Shown here one piece after another: positions 24,630 through 44,653 of a DNA stretch of 64,000 nt (its first letter is position 1; every line of letters starts with the position of its first letter). Both the position numbers and the translations under genes were made by a program. The stretch is from Bugula neritina (taxonomy: Eukaryota > Bryozoa > Gymnolaemata > Cheilostomatida > Bugulidae), in assembly GCA_964035545.1 (NCBI GenBank), contig OZ037766.1, positions 1 to 64,000 on the forward strand, in the 5' to 3' direction. Below the pieces are notes generated by a model. It had not been told where the DNA came from, did not search any database, and worked only from the letters and a program-made list of their open reading frames with translations.

Positions 24630-25450
24630 TTTTTGGTTATGGCTTTTTCAACAAATCATTTTTTAAAATTAATTAAGTGTGACACTCTTCTGTACACCTA
24701 TATACATCAATAAAAAATGTGAATTCCCCCCCCCCCCCCCCCCCCCGTTCTCCATTTTTAATTTTGTTGCTTTCTTCAATAATGTTTTATAAAATAAGTT
24801 ATATTTAGTATTTTATTTCATTGTTTTTCATGATATGCAGCACCACATAATTATAGACTGCTTTCTTCTTGCAGTAAATGCTGTGATGGTCACATGGTCA
24901 GCTACTAGACAACCAACCAATTGGGTATAAAGTTGGACAAAGTCATTCTAGATTATTCTTCACATGGGTCAGCTGGATGAGCTATATTGAGGTAATTCCT
25001 GTTGTTTTTAATATATAGAGATATTTATTGTAGCAGTCTAAAAGAAAGTAGCAAAGTGAAAACAGTTACATCATAAGTTGTAAGCGTAGTTGCAAGACGC
25101 AAGCTTAAAGATAGATGAAAATACTGGGTTGTTATACCAGTCAAAAAAGTCAGCTATTGTTTAGTAGCTGTAATGAGTGTCGAAAAATTGTAATATAGCT
25201 TGCATAGCTGTAAGCTATAATGCATTAGGGAAAGCTTTCTCAACTCATGTAAAGCCCCAACAATTCCTATTAAGTATAACATGATTCCTTGATTAAACTA
25301 CTTCTAGAATTATTCGGAAATTTTTAATTAATCACAATTTTACCAGTAAACAGTTTCAAACTTTTCATCAAGTTATATTTTCAAGAATTACAAATAAAAT
25401 TTGACTAAAATTGAACTGATATACTATTTTGCTTCTCTATAAGTTGGTAT
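24630..25450 (+). repeat. Dispersed repeat, right copy
   Basis: Diverged direct copy of 15750-16330, longer because of extra sequence at about 25010-25240. The exon-like island recurs at 24875-24990 between CTTCTTGCAG and GGTAATTC. Confidence 0.6.
24726..24746. repeat. Poly(C) homopolymer
   Basis: A run of 21 C residues between GAATT and GTTC, inside the right dispersed repeat. The left copy has none at the matching place, so it is a recent insertion or a sequencing weak point. Confidence 0.9.
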
Positions 25451-26343
25451 GGCCTGGATGTTTTATGCGGTTTATCTTAACCTGATTATACATACCCTCG
25501 GTGGTTGATGTCTACTTTTATACCCTAATTATATTATTTTACCCCAATCAGCTGAATATTCCAATTTTAAATTACTAGCGAATGGGTTTTACCAGTAGCA
25601 GCCAAATTCTGCCAAAGTCTCACATTTAAACTATATGCCTCTGGTACTATGCATTATATACAATGTTCTTATTCTCTATAGTCTCTAAAACTGGTTATTG
25701 ATGCTTCAACTAAATTTTGTTGTTTTTAAAGTCACTTTTATTGTGGATGTTTGTCTTGATAGTTGTTAGTGTGCCATGCAGGATTTAGAGCTGTAAATAC
25801 TGCTTCACTTTTCATATAATGTATATTGTTGTATCCTATATTATCATGATGCCAGTTAAAAAAAATTTTCACAGTTTGTCAAAAGGGGGAAATTAATAGT
25901 AAATATTCATGAAAGGGGGAATATTAGGGAAAGGTTGGTAACTCCTGTGTTATATATTTCTAGTGCACTATAAGGGAGAAAATATGTTGTCCACATTATC
26001 TATTCTGCATAACCCATTCGCTGTTGACATTTGAGCATACGTGCTTTTACAGGTACACCGCTGTAAGGCATAAAAATTGTTTGGGCATTACATGAGCATG
26101 GAAAGCTTTTGTTGAATCATTACAGCTTTAATTGTATTAACATAGCTATGTTAGCTACATTAGGCTATGTTAGCTACATTAGGCTATGTTACCTACAGTA
26201 TGTTTTCCTCTGTTGTGTTATTTGCTTGTGTGCAGCTATTTTGGCTATTTCAGAAAAAAGCTATTTTCTAGACTAATAAAAACCCTGCACTTTCAGCTCT
26301 CTCTTCAAGCAACAGGAATTATCTTGAGAGTTGGTTGTTTTAG
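25451..26343. other. Non-coding stretch
   Basis: No gene is recognised. Near 26140-26190 the motif GTTAGCTACATTAGGCTAT is tandemly repeated about two and a half times just upstream of the proteasome-like pseudogene. Confidence 0.5.
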
Positions 26344-26824
26344 AAATGCTCATCTTTCATCTAAAGGTTTTACAGCACCAAAAGGTTACAGTACTGGCAC
26401 GACTATATGTGGGATGATATATAAGGTAAGTTTCATTTTTCATTTTTTGATGCACATAATTCATTTGTTGAAAAATAGTTAATAAATTCAGTTTGAGACA
26501 AAGTTGTTTGTGGATTAGGTGATATTGCTATTATTGTTCAACAATTGTTATGGCCATAATAAAAATAGGAAATGTTAATTGCAAAGTATTGAGTTTACAC
26601 AACTTATATCTCTAAACTGTGTTTTAGGATGGAGTTATCCTGGGCATGGATACCAGGGCTACAGAAGATACTGTTGATAAGCTGGCATGCTGTCTTTAGT
26701 CTCTACTTCTTCGAGTGGACCCTACAGGCCCCAAACTCTCCACCACATGCCCTCATGGATCCTCTGACGTCGCAGCACCGTGGGTTCCTGCTCCCTAATT
26801 GCTATGGCTGTCTTTGAGAACTAA
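26344..26824 (+). pseudogene. PSMB7-like: Proteasome subunit beta type-7-like pseudogene fragment
   Basis: A first exon-like block (26344-26425) encodes NAHLSSKGF...STGTTICGMIYK and ends at a GTAAGT donor. A second starts after TTTTAG at 26628 with DGVILGMDTRATEDTV. Together these match the pro-region end, the catalytic Thr of TGTTI and the DTRAT motif of the beta-7 proteasome subunit. The reading then breaks. The downstream DNA still encodes, in another frame, VDPTGPKLSTTCPHGSSD (26713-26766). After a further shift it encodes SLIAMAVFEN, a family motif normally about 100 residues later. The centre of the gene is deleted and at least two frameshifts are present. The intron is retained at a phase-0 position, so this is a decayed duplicate and not a retrocopy. 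The family assignment rests on recognised motifs. Confidence 0.75.
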
Positions 26825-27345
26825 TAGAAACTGAACATGTATAGGTGCCCGAAATTTTTTTCTTTAACTTTTTTATATATGTAGGAAGACTAAGACTATT
26901 TTTTTTGCAGACAAGAAGACAGTTTCCAAAAAAGCCACCAAAATTTATTGTATTTCATTGTAATCAAGTCAAATAAAATACATTTAAAAAAAATCAATTA
27001 AAATTCTTGTATATAATGAACGTGAAGCAAAAAAAGTTTATGGTGCAATGAATGAAGTAACAATATCTGCAAGCCTAAATATACATGTTAATAATCATAC
27101 AATTATAGTAGGTAATAACAAACACCTGGTGATGCTAGAAAAGTCTCCAGCTGCAGATCAATGCATCTCTGCTTTAGAAACGTAGTGTTCATGCAATTTG
27201 TCCTCATGACACTAACAGCTAAATATTGTATACAAAGGCCTGTTACTAATGTTACACAGCAATGCAAGAGAAAACCTGGAATTCATGTCAAAATGTCTCC
27301 TGAGGCATAGGGCACCTGTGCGCCCATGTCAGACTTCGGAGTCAT
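26825..27345. other. No gene seen
   Basis: AT-rich sequence downstream of the pseudogene; no coding similarity or repeat of note. Confidence 0.5.
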
Positions 27346-27533
27346 GGTACAAGGCACCTGCTGTAGCAACTTGCAGCAAGAGTCAAAGCCTCTTCATATT
27401 TGTGTTTCACTCGAGCGAATCTGATTGGCTGACAAATGGAAAGCATCTGGTGAGATGACACTGGAAGTGATGCGGCACGCTTGTGAGCAGCAGGCAAGGA
27501 ATCTTGAGGAATAGGAACTGGGGAGAGCTTCTA
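27346..27533 (-). other. Possible additional exon of the zinc-finger locus
   Basis: Read on the minus strand after the acceptor-like TTCTGTTTGTAG, the sequence is open as KLSPVPIPQDSL... to a stop at 27346. It could be an alternative 3' exon of the locus upstream on the same strand. No domain is recognised and composition alone could explain the open frame. Confidence 0.25.
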
Positions 27534-27794
27534 CAAACAGAATAATATATTAAATTGTGACAAGTATATTCCAAACCAGCATTACTAACTTTATACACTG
27601 CCATGCCTTTGAACTAATAGCAGAGTAAAGTTAAATTTATAGATCGTTAAAACCTCAGCATATATAATACAAGACTTTCTGAAAGTCAAATTGAAAAAAT
27701 TAGGTAGCAAAGTCATAGTGTATAGACATAATCACATGTGTATAAATTAGCAATCATTTACAGTAACTGCAGCATAATGTTACCTTCTAGCCCT

Positions 27795-30597
27795 TCAACT
27801 TCTGCTTTTTGATGTGAAAGAAGTTAAACTGCTCTGTTTAAGTTCTCTCAAAGCTGGCATACGAGCCTTTCCAGCGACTGTACCGGCAACCATGACAGTC
27901 TCGAGAGTTGTCTCCGCCAACGCCGTTGGTGGGCGTGCCTGCAACAGTAGTATAAAATTTTCATTCTCAAGACTTATGACCATAAGTAGAGTCTGATGCT
28001 CATTTACCACTGAATAAACAACTAGGCCTGGGAGGCTGGATTAATCTTTTATTTTTAGGTGACCAACCTTTACCAACTGTGAAACCTATTAAACAATGTC
28101 AGCTATATAACATGTGACCAACTGAGAGTAATACAAAACATAAATACAAGAAATATCATTATTCAGTGAAGCTACAACACTATAAACTATCAAAAGAACA
28201 AAATTTGAATATAGAATGATATAATATAACATAAAATAGCTACCTTGTAGGTCTATGCCTAATAGAATACTGATTACCAATTGTATTTGTCATCTGCTTG
28301 CTGTAAATAGCTTAAAATAAAGGCTATTCTCTAATTTATTGGCTTATTAGCTAATAGCTAACAGTAACCAGCTATAAAGCCGAGTCATTCTAGCTTTGCA
28401 ATTGAATTAGTAATAAAAACTAGTGGTGAAACAGCCTATTGTCTAGTTCAAGAAGAAAACTTTATAAGTAGGTATAGTATTGTCTCACCACTGCTAGCAG
28501 ACATGGAGGACAGCAGAGATAACAGCTGTAGTCCTCTCCAGTATGTACCGTCTGATGATTCAGCAGCACTGATTTGGATGCAGCAGCGAATGGACACTGA
28601 GAGCACCTGGCCCGCCTCTCACCTGCCAGATAGATGTAGTATCATGTGAATAAGCTTTACTGAGCACAACACATGTTACTAGGTTGAGTTTCAAAGAAAG
28701 AGTGAACAACAGGTTGTATATAAAACATTAGCTTTTCATCTGAAAGTTCTACATAGCTTTTCATCTGAAAGCTTTACATAGCTTTTTCTCTTAAAGCCTG
28801 TATAACAACAAAGCTATAATACTACAGTAGACTGAGATAGTGTTGCAATCTGGGGGTGACAGAAGGGGGTACCCACTGAGGAGCATATAACCACAGGCTA
28901 TATATAATAAACTGGAGCAGAATTGTAGCTTAGATTCTATAGAAGTTAGGGCTTAGCTGGTACACTGAAAACAATTCTATACAAGAGAATAAACATGCTT
29001 GTAACACCTAAAATATTTAAAATTTACTATCTATAATAAAATTTGCTCCAAAAAGCTTATTAATATATTTTTTAAATGAGAAGTCATAGCCAGGAAAAAA
29101 CATTCTGTGAATAGGAAAACAGACACACTCAATAACCAGTGTTACCAGATAAAGTCATTCTGAGGTAACGCACCTGTATGCTGCCTCATGTGCACCTCCA
29201 GGTGCTGGAGAGTTGCTGCAGATTTCACACGAGTACTTCCTTTCTACAGGCGCAGTGTGACGGCGTTCATGTTTCCTCAGTTCACTACAATGCAGTTATG
29301 AAGCAGTTCCCTGTTAACAGAGTACACAATAACTACTACAGAGTATACAGTACTAGCTACATATACTACAGGGTACCTACAGCACATACTACAGATGAGT
29401 GACTTGTATCCAGTGTGTGATCTCATGTGTGTTTCAAGACTACTAGGGTAAGGACAGCTGAAACTACACTGTGTACACTGAAACCTACAGTATAACAACA
29501 CATGGTACAGGATACCGAGTTAATAGAATACAATATACACAGTGTTGATAGAGTAGTGTGAATGAGTGACACACAAAACACTATTTGATTGCCACGTCTT
29601 CCCCAGATAAAGAAGTAAAAAGTTGAGATATAAAATGAATGATCCATGACCAAAATATTCTTATTTATTCTTAGAAAGAAATTCACCAAACAACTAACTT
29701 ACTAGAATCTTCTTTCATAAACTCGAAGATAACTGCATGACAAACCAATACTCAAGACTGGTGTGTCTTTAAATATATACCAGAACAGATAAATAAATGT
29801 AAAATTTCATCCAATTGGAAAAACTAAGCGAATTAATTATGAAGTTTCTCAACTCAAGTTACCTAAAATACTACCACTAGCTGGAGTTGAGTAATTCCTG
29901 GGAAGCTTCAGGTATATTTCTAAACTTCTGAGTTAAGTTCTATTTTCTAGCCTGGTAATATTTCGGTTATGGAGTGTGAAACTTAACCCACAGTGTACAG
30001 AATATACACAACAGAGAATATTCTACATCAACTATCAATCCCTATAACTTCTATGTAAGAAAGAGCATTATAGAGTTACAGATCTGCTAATATAGAGAAA
30101 TGCTGATGAGTTCCGGAGGTTTCACCTCATGACTCATGGAATATGACTGAGTCTCACCAGTAAAGGAGTTTCGAGTCACAAAAGGAACTCATCTTGTGCA
30201 TTACCTGTAGGATAGTTCAGTCCATAAGGCTAGAACATTCATCTGTAACAGCTTTCCTACTCTCAGCCCTGAAATAACATGAAATTAAAACATGGTGGCT
30301 GATTGGGTTCAATAAATTACAATATAAAAAGCCGATATAAAATATTTATAAACGCCACGAGTAACCCTAAATACTTCCACATGGATAATATTTGAGTCTG
30401 TCAACTAATATTTACTTAGTGAGTAGTAATGGGTAACAGTTACCATTTACTGCAAATGAGAGGTCCGTGGCAGGCGAGAGGTCCGTGGCAGGCGAGAGGT
30501 CCGTGGCAGGCGAGAGGTCCGTGGCAGGCGAGAGGTCCGTGGCAGGCGAGAGGTCCGTGGCAGGCGAGAGGTCCATATCAGTCAATTCACAAAACAC
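27795..30597 (-). pseudogene. C2H2 zinc-finger gene with a disrupted finger
   Basis: Exons joined by matching phases on the minus strand: 30597-30444 (MFCELTD, then DLSPAT repeats), 30268-30205, 29484-29404, 29284-29174, 28622-28489 and a last exon from 27938 to the stop near 27795. Exon 3 encodes a clean finger, FQCTQC...SSLETHMRSHTGYK. Exon 5 encodes another, RCSQCPFAAASKSVLLNHQT followed by VHTGEDYSCYLC. Exon 4 begins ELRKHERRHT...YSCEIC and ends QHLEVHMRQHTG, but the halves lie in different frames. Restoring C-x2-C-x12-H spacing requires 11 missing bases, and that also restores the phase to exon 5. Exon 4 also lacks the Cys pair of its first finger. A nuclear DNA-binding role is expected of the family. 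The locus looks like a decaying gene, or a real gene with an assembly error in exon 4. The first two exons and the last are the least certain. Confidence 0.6.
30457..30573. repeat. 18 bp minisatellite in first exon of zinc-finger locus
   Basis: About six copies of GAGGTCCGTGGCAGGCGA. On the minus strand these read in frame as DLSPAT hexapeptides, so the repeat could extend the protein N-terminus without breaking frame. Confidence 0.85.
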
Positions 30598-30599
30598 AA

Positions 30600-33500
30600 T
30601 TACATTAGAACAGTTGTGTAAGTTTATCTAAAGTGAAGATATGAACATTTGATTTGTAATGTTAGAATTAATGGCATAGACAACATAATGTCATTGAATG
30701 GGAACGAGTAAATCTACCAGCAAATGAGGAACTTTCTCGTGACTAAAAGTAATATAGTAATTCGTTATTGCGTTGTCAATTGCATTAAACCAACTAAACA
30801 AATAACATGATTGTCTACAAAGAGCAGTCACAGCAGCTGAAAATTCTGCAATAACAGTGAAGACTAAAACATACCAATTGTTGAGAATATTTAAAAAGAT
30901 AATCATAATATAGCTAACCAGTAGCTGGCAGAAGTTTAAATAATAAACCTTATAATAAATTAGCTACTATAGTAAATAATCTGCAGCTACAGTCACACTA
31001 GTAATAATATTTACAGTAATACTAACAGTATTAAAGTTCTAAATTATAAGATGGGTACTGGTAGGAGTATGGTCTCTGATATATTTAGTATGAAATGTAA
31101 TAAATATTTACATTATTAAGTTAGTTCATACTACTTCAAGTTCATGAAAAGTAATGATATACGCTTTATGTTTATATATTTACTTTTAGTAGTTCATGAA
31201 AAACTAAAATCAAATTTAAATTATTCCAATCAAAATGTTAAATGTAAGATATCATTAAACCGTGAAAACAAAATTGTAAATGGTGAATCAGTTATTGCTA
31301 ATTGCAATACTTATATCAATATTGCCCATAGCCATAGTGACAAATTATAGCCCTATGCCTATTCATAGTCAATGTTATTCTCATACAGATAATTAATATT
31401 ATATTAATACTCATAGCCATAGTGATACTTATAGTCATACTGAATCTGGTAATTATACTTATAACCAGTGCTTTGGGCAGATGAGGCTCATTAGTCTGGG
31501 AAGACAGATCACCTAGGAGAAGGATAACTCTGATCTCAAACCTCCACTGCCTTGCGGCAATACCCAACTAAGGGAAAGGGCAAATCAAGAGTTTGAGCTT
31601 CTAAGGTGTTTTGTAGTTATTTACAACCTCGTATATATGATATACACTAATATAGTAATAGAGTTACACTTAGTCATAGTGACTTACTCAGTTAGACTTA
31701 GACTTAGAGATACAGATACTCAGAGTCATACTGATGCTGACACTCGATAGCCATAGTTATTTATGATTTATTTCTAATCTTATTCATATTGATATTGTTG
31801 TACTTTCACTTTCAGTGATACTCAGACCTCAGTGTCAGTGATACTGATAGTCATAGTGATAGAGTAGATAATTCAATCGTCATACTCATAGTCATAGTGT
31901 GATAAACGATAGTAATACTAATACTAATACTAATAGTAATAGTGATACTCATACTGATAGTGAGCCATAGTCATAGTGAATGTTATATTAATCTCATACA
32001 GCCATAGTCATAGTAATCTTATAGTTATAGTAATAGTGAGTCATACTGTGATACTAATACTAATACTAATAGTAATAGTAATACTGATAAATGACAAGAT
32101 TAAGTGATTTACTAACTCTAAGTATAATCATAATGATAATCATAATCATAATGATAATGTCAATGTGATACTCATACGCAGGCATGTCAAGCTTATTTCA
32201 ACCTTAATTCTACACTCATGAGTTTTGAAAGTTAGTGTTGGAGCGAGTCGAAACCCACCTTCTGTTGAAAAGTTAAATCAGGTTGAGAAGAGGTTGTCAA
32301 AATGAGTGATCACATCAAGTGTGTGAGGATCGCTGCCGCCAGCCCGTCTCACGACGAATGAACAACCTCTGCTTCCAGTCGTCCAGAAAATGTCACGTGG
32401 TTTATGCGCCATAAATCACAAATTCGCTGCAAGTGGAGTCGGGAAATGGATAGAACTTAGCAGACGGTGCTAATGGCCATAGGATTGACAACAAAATTGT
32501 AAGATTTTATCAGTGCTATATTTTAAAACGTGAATGCAAACATTGATTGTCATGCACTGGTAGTGATTAAATCATGGGTCACTCAGTATAGTACATGTAA
32601 CAATATGTGAAAATACTTAGTACTTACTAATCACACATTAGGGTCAATATACATTGCATTATCGATGAAGTGCGAAGTTTATACAATATTAATATTATAG
32701 ATAATTATTAATGTAGTTGATATTATGTAGTTTTATCGTGCAAGATGCTGCTACTTGAATGGAAATCAGAGTTGTTTCCTCTCGGTCCAATAACCCAGCT
32801 AAGCCACGAACTATTTTTTCTGTTCCCCTTCTCATAAAGGGTTAAAGTTCATAATAGGTCACACTGGACGTGTAGAAGATCTCTACAAGGAGCACCAAGT
32901 TTAAAAGCACTGTAAACAGTGTTTCCAAACACGTCATTGTCCCGAACCATTTGCTTCAAACTGTGACCCCGTCCAGAACCACGGCACTTGGTTACCCCAA
33001 CTATAATTAATTCTGATTTTACATTACGTTTTTTAAATTTAATTTTGTCTGTCCCACAATATTTTTCACCATATTAAACAGTTTAAGTAATGCTTAGTAG
33101 TTATAATGGTTTGTTGAACTCAGCAATGGGTGAGTACAAGTTTTAGACTTTTGTCAGTGTGAGTGTCACGCTGCCACACTCACAGTCACTCTAACTTAGA
33201 GTCTAAGTCTAACGTCACTGAATGCAGAATTGAAAACCAGAATGAGAATGATAATACTGAAAATAATAGAATACGTACGACCTGTTTTACGGCTACTTAC
33301 TAACTTAGTAGTTACTCTGGGCCTGGGGGCTGAGGCTCTAGAAAAGGGTATGGACTGAGACTCTAGATCTCGATAGTAGACACTCACACTGAAAGTTAAG
33401 TACTACTAGTTGAGTAGTAGTAGTACTAGTACTACTAGAAGACAAATTTACTTTTAGATTAGACGAAGACTAATAGTAACTATAAGGGTAAGTAGAAGCC

Positions 33501-33628
33501 GAGGGTATTGTCGGTGTTGCCAAACTCACACTAACATTAACTTTAATCAAGTATGAAGCAACCATTGTTATAACTTGAACTGTAAGATCATTAATTACAG
33601 TTAATAATAATAATGTTTATAATATTAT
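30600..33628. other. Gene-free stretch with cryptic simple sequence
   Basis: No protein gene is supported. 31340-32165 is rich in interspersed ATAGTCATAG, AATACTAAT and ATAATCATA motifs on both strands. 32320-32410 is locally GC-richer and contains TCACGTGGTT (E-box). It could be the upstream region of the minus-strand zinc-finger locus, but nothing proves it. Confidence 0.5.
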
Positions 33629-33733
33629 GTAAAATAATTGCCCCCACCGGGATCTGAACCACAGACCTCCGACTTGCAAGCAGGCGCGCTAACCAATTAC
33701 GCTACAGGGGTTTTGGGATTCCAAACAACATTC
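33629..33733 (-). repeat. tRNA-like element, copy 1 of tandem pair
   Basis: On the minus strand, 33710-33640 reads as a tRNA-like body: CCCCTGTAGCGTAATTGG (perfect A box), a central CTTGCAAG, and GGTTCAGATCC, a B box with a mismatch. The anticodon and T stems pair poorly, so this is a tRNA pseudogene or SINE head and not a working tRNA. The shared unit extends beyond the tRNA-like body, from GTAAAATAATT to ATTCCAAACAACA. A second copy starts about 219 bp to the right. Confidence 0.7.
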
Positions 33734-33846
33734 CACCCAGTTCTCTCCAGAACTGCACTGGCCCCCACTTACTCTGTCAGTTTATGGGCTTCACTCGCCA
33801 CTCAACTCCCTGAGAGTACTTCCACAAGACAAGGCCGAAATAGCTT

Positions 33847-33951
33847 GTAAAATAATTTCCCCCCACCGGGATTCGAACCACAAACCTCCGGCTTGCAAGC
33901 AGGTGCGCTAACCAATTACGCTACAGGGGCTTCAGGATTCCAAACAACATA
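33847..33951 (-). repeat. tRNA-like element, copy 2 of tandem pair
   Basis: The same unit as at 33629-33733, in the same orientation. Here both internal promoter boxes match consensus: A box TAGCGTAATTGG (33923-33912) and B box GGTTCGAATCC (33879-33869). The T stem still has mismatches shared with copy 1, so the defect predates the duplication. It is potentially transcribable by RNA polymerase III. Confidence 0.7.
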
Positions 33952-34149
33952 TTATTAATATTTTTATTTCAATTAATAAAATTAAGTATATTCATATTGA
34001 TATTGGTATTACTATTAGTATTACAAAGAGTATTACTAATAGTATATCACTTCTCACTATGACTATAATATTAAGTGTAACTGTATAAGTATATCGATAT
34101 GTATAAATAACATGCAGTTATAATTTTTATTATAATAATTATACTAATA

Positions 34150-34610
34150 AATTAGGAGAAGATCCCCTGAATAGAGTTGGAGTTGTAAAATACCTTGGAA
34201 TATTGCTATCAGCAGATTTGAAATGTAATAAGCATGTCGAAAATGCAATATCAAAGGCATACAGAGCATTAGGATTAATCAAGCTCACACTAAGAAATGC
34301 CTCAGAAAATGTTAAAATTCTTGCATATAAAACTCTTTGTATACCTCTCCTGGAATATGCTGCTGAAGTATGGGACCCATGCAAAAGCATCTAATAACAA
34401 AATTAGAAGTTACTCAAAATAGGGCTATACGGTTCATTAAAAATTTAAAGAGTAGAGAAGTATCGGTAACAGATGCCAAATTTGACCTAGGCCTAAAAAC
34501 ATTAAGGAAGCGCAGACAGTCACAGAGAATTTCTTTGTCATGCCGTATTACACTTAAATCTATGAAATCTTCAACCCATAATATGAATAGCCTGGACTCG
34601 AGCCTGTACC
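34150..34610 (+). pseudogene. Non-LTR retrotransposon reverse transcriptase C-terminal remnant
   Basis: The translation VGVVKYLGILLSADLKCNKH, then SKAYRALGLIKLTLRNA and LLEYAAEVWDP, is typical of the end of LINE (jockey/CR1-type) reverse transcriptases. After WDP the frame ends. The continuation HLITKLEVTQNRAIRFIKNL lies one base away, so a single frameshift separates the parts. The 5' catalytic region (YxDD) is absent. Sequence to about 34806 (NPIKIKNRTPNLVIKLL) may be more of the same tail. This is a dead insertion. Confidence 0.8.
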
Positions 34611-34806
34611 TGCAGGTTTCTTGTTGCGCACTGTTCGGGAGCTCCGTACAGGGGGGGGAGATAGAAGCGGGTTTCTGAGTTTGGATAGATCCGAGGGTCC
34701 CACAATTACTCTCTGCGAGAGATCTTGGGATTTAACCCAATCAAGATCAAAAATAGAACACCCAATCTTGTAATTAAATTACTAAATAATAAAAAGCTCA
34801 GCTTGA

Positions 34807-35226
34807 GCTGATAGTAATATTGATAATCACCGTAATTAATCCTTACATCAGTTTTTGTACTAGAAATACTGATAACCATTTGTAGATTGTGGATATTTAT
34901 TTATTTATTTATACTTATTTATTCAACAAGTAATTATGTCCAGTCTTGGGGTTGGTGTATGTTAATAATATATGTTGCCTGGCTTGTTTCCAGGGTCAAC
35001 TTCCACTCCCTATATATAGACCCACTCCTAGAACCCCTTACAGTATAAAAGCACTAAGTATAATACACACATAAGGTCATGCATTGCAATTGACATGTGA
35101 ACAGCTGTGCTTATCTTATCTGCACATGTCACACCAAACCCTGGTGCTTGCAGTACACATACAGTATACATATAGTATACAGGGTAGTATGTACACAGTA
35201 CATGCTATAGCCTACAAGTAGTCATC
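34807..35226 (+). promoter_or_regulatory. Upstream region of the GH1 gene with TATA box and tandem GATA sites
   Basis: A TATAAAAG box lies at 35044-35051, 176 bp before the ATG, and a second TATATATA at 35012-35019. At 35111-35121 TTATCTTATCT is two overlapping GATA-factor sites on the minus strand. E-boxes (CATGTG, CAGCTG, CACATG) flank them within 45 bp. GATA sites are common in gut-expressed digestive genes of animals, so intestinal or digestive-cell expression is a reasonable guess. The true start site is not known. Confidence 0.45.

Positions 35227-44653
<9,427 letters not shown>

Noticed and set aside
33640..33929. Functional tRNA genes for Cys or Ala
   Set aside because: Anticodon and T stems do not pair in either copy; only the promoter boxes and acceptor resemble a tRNA.
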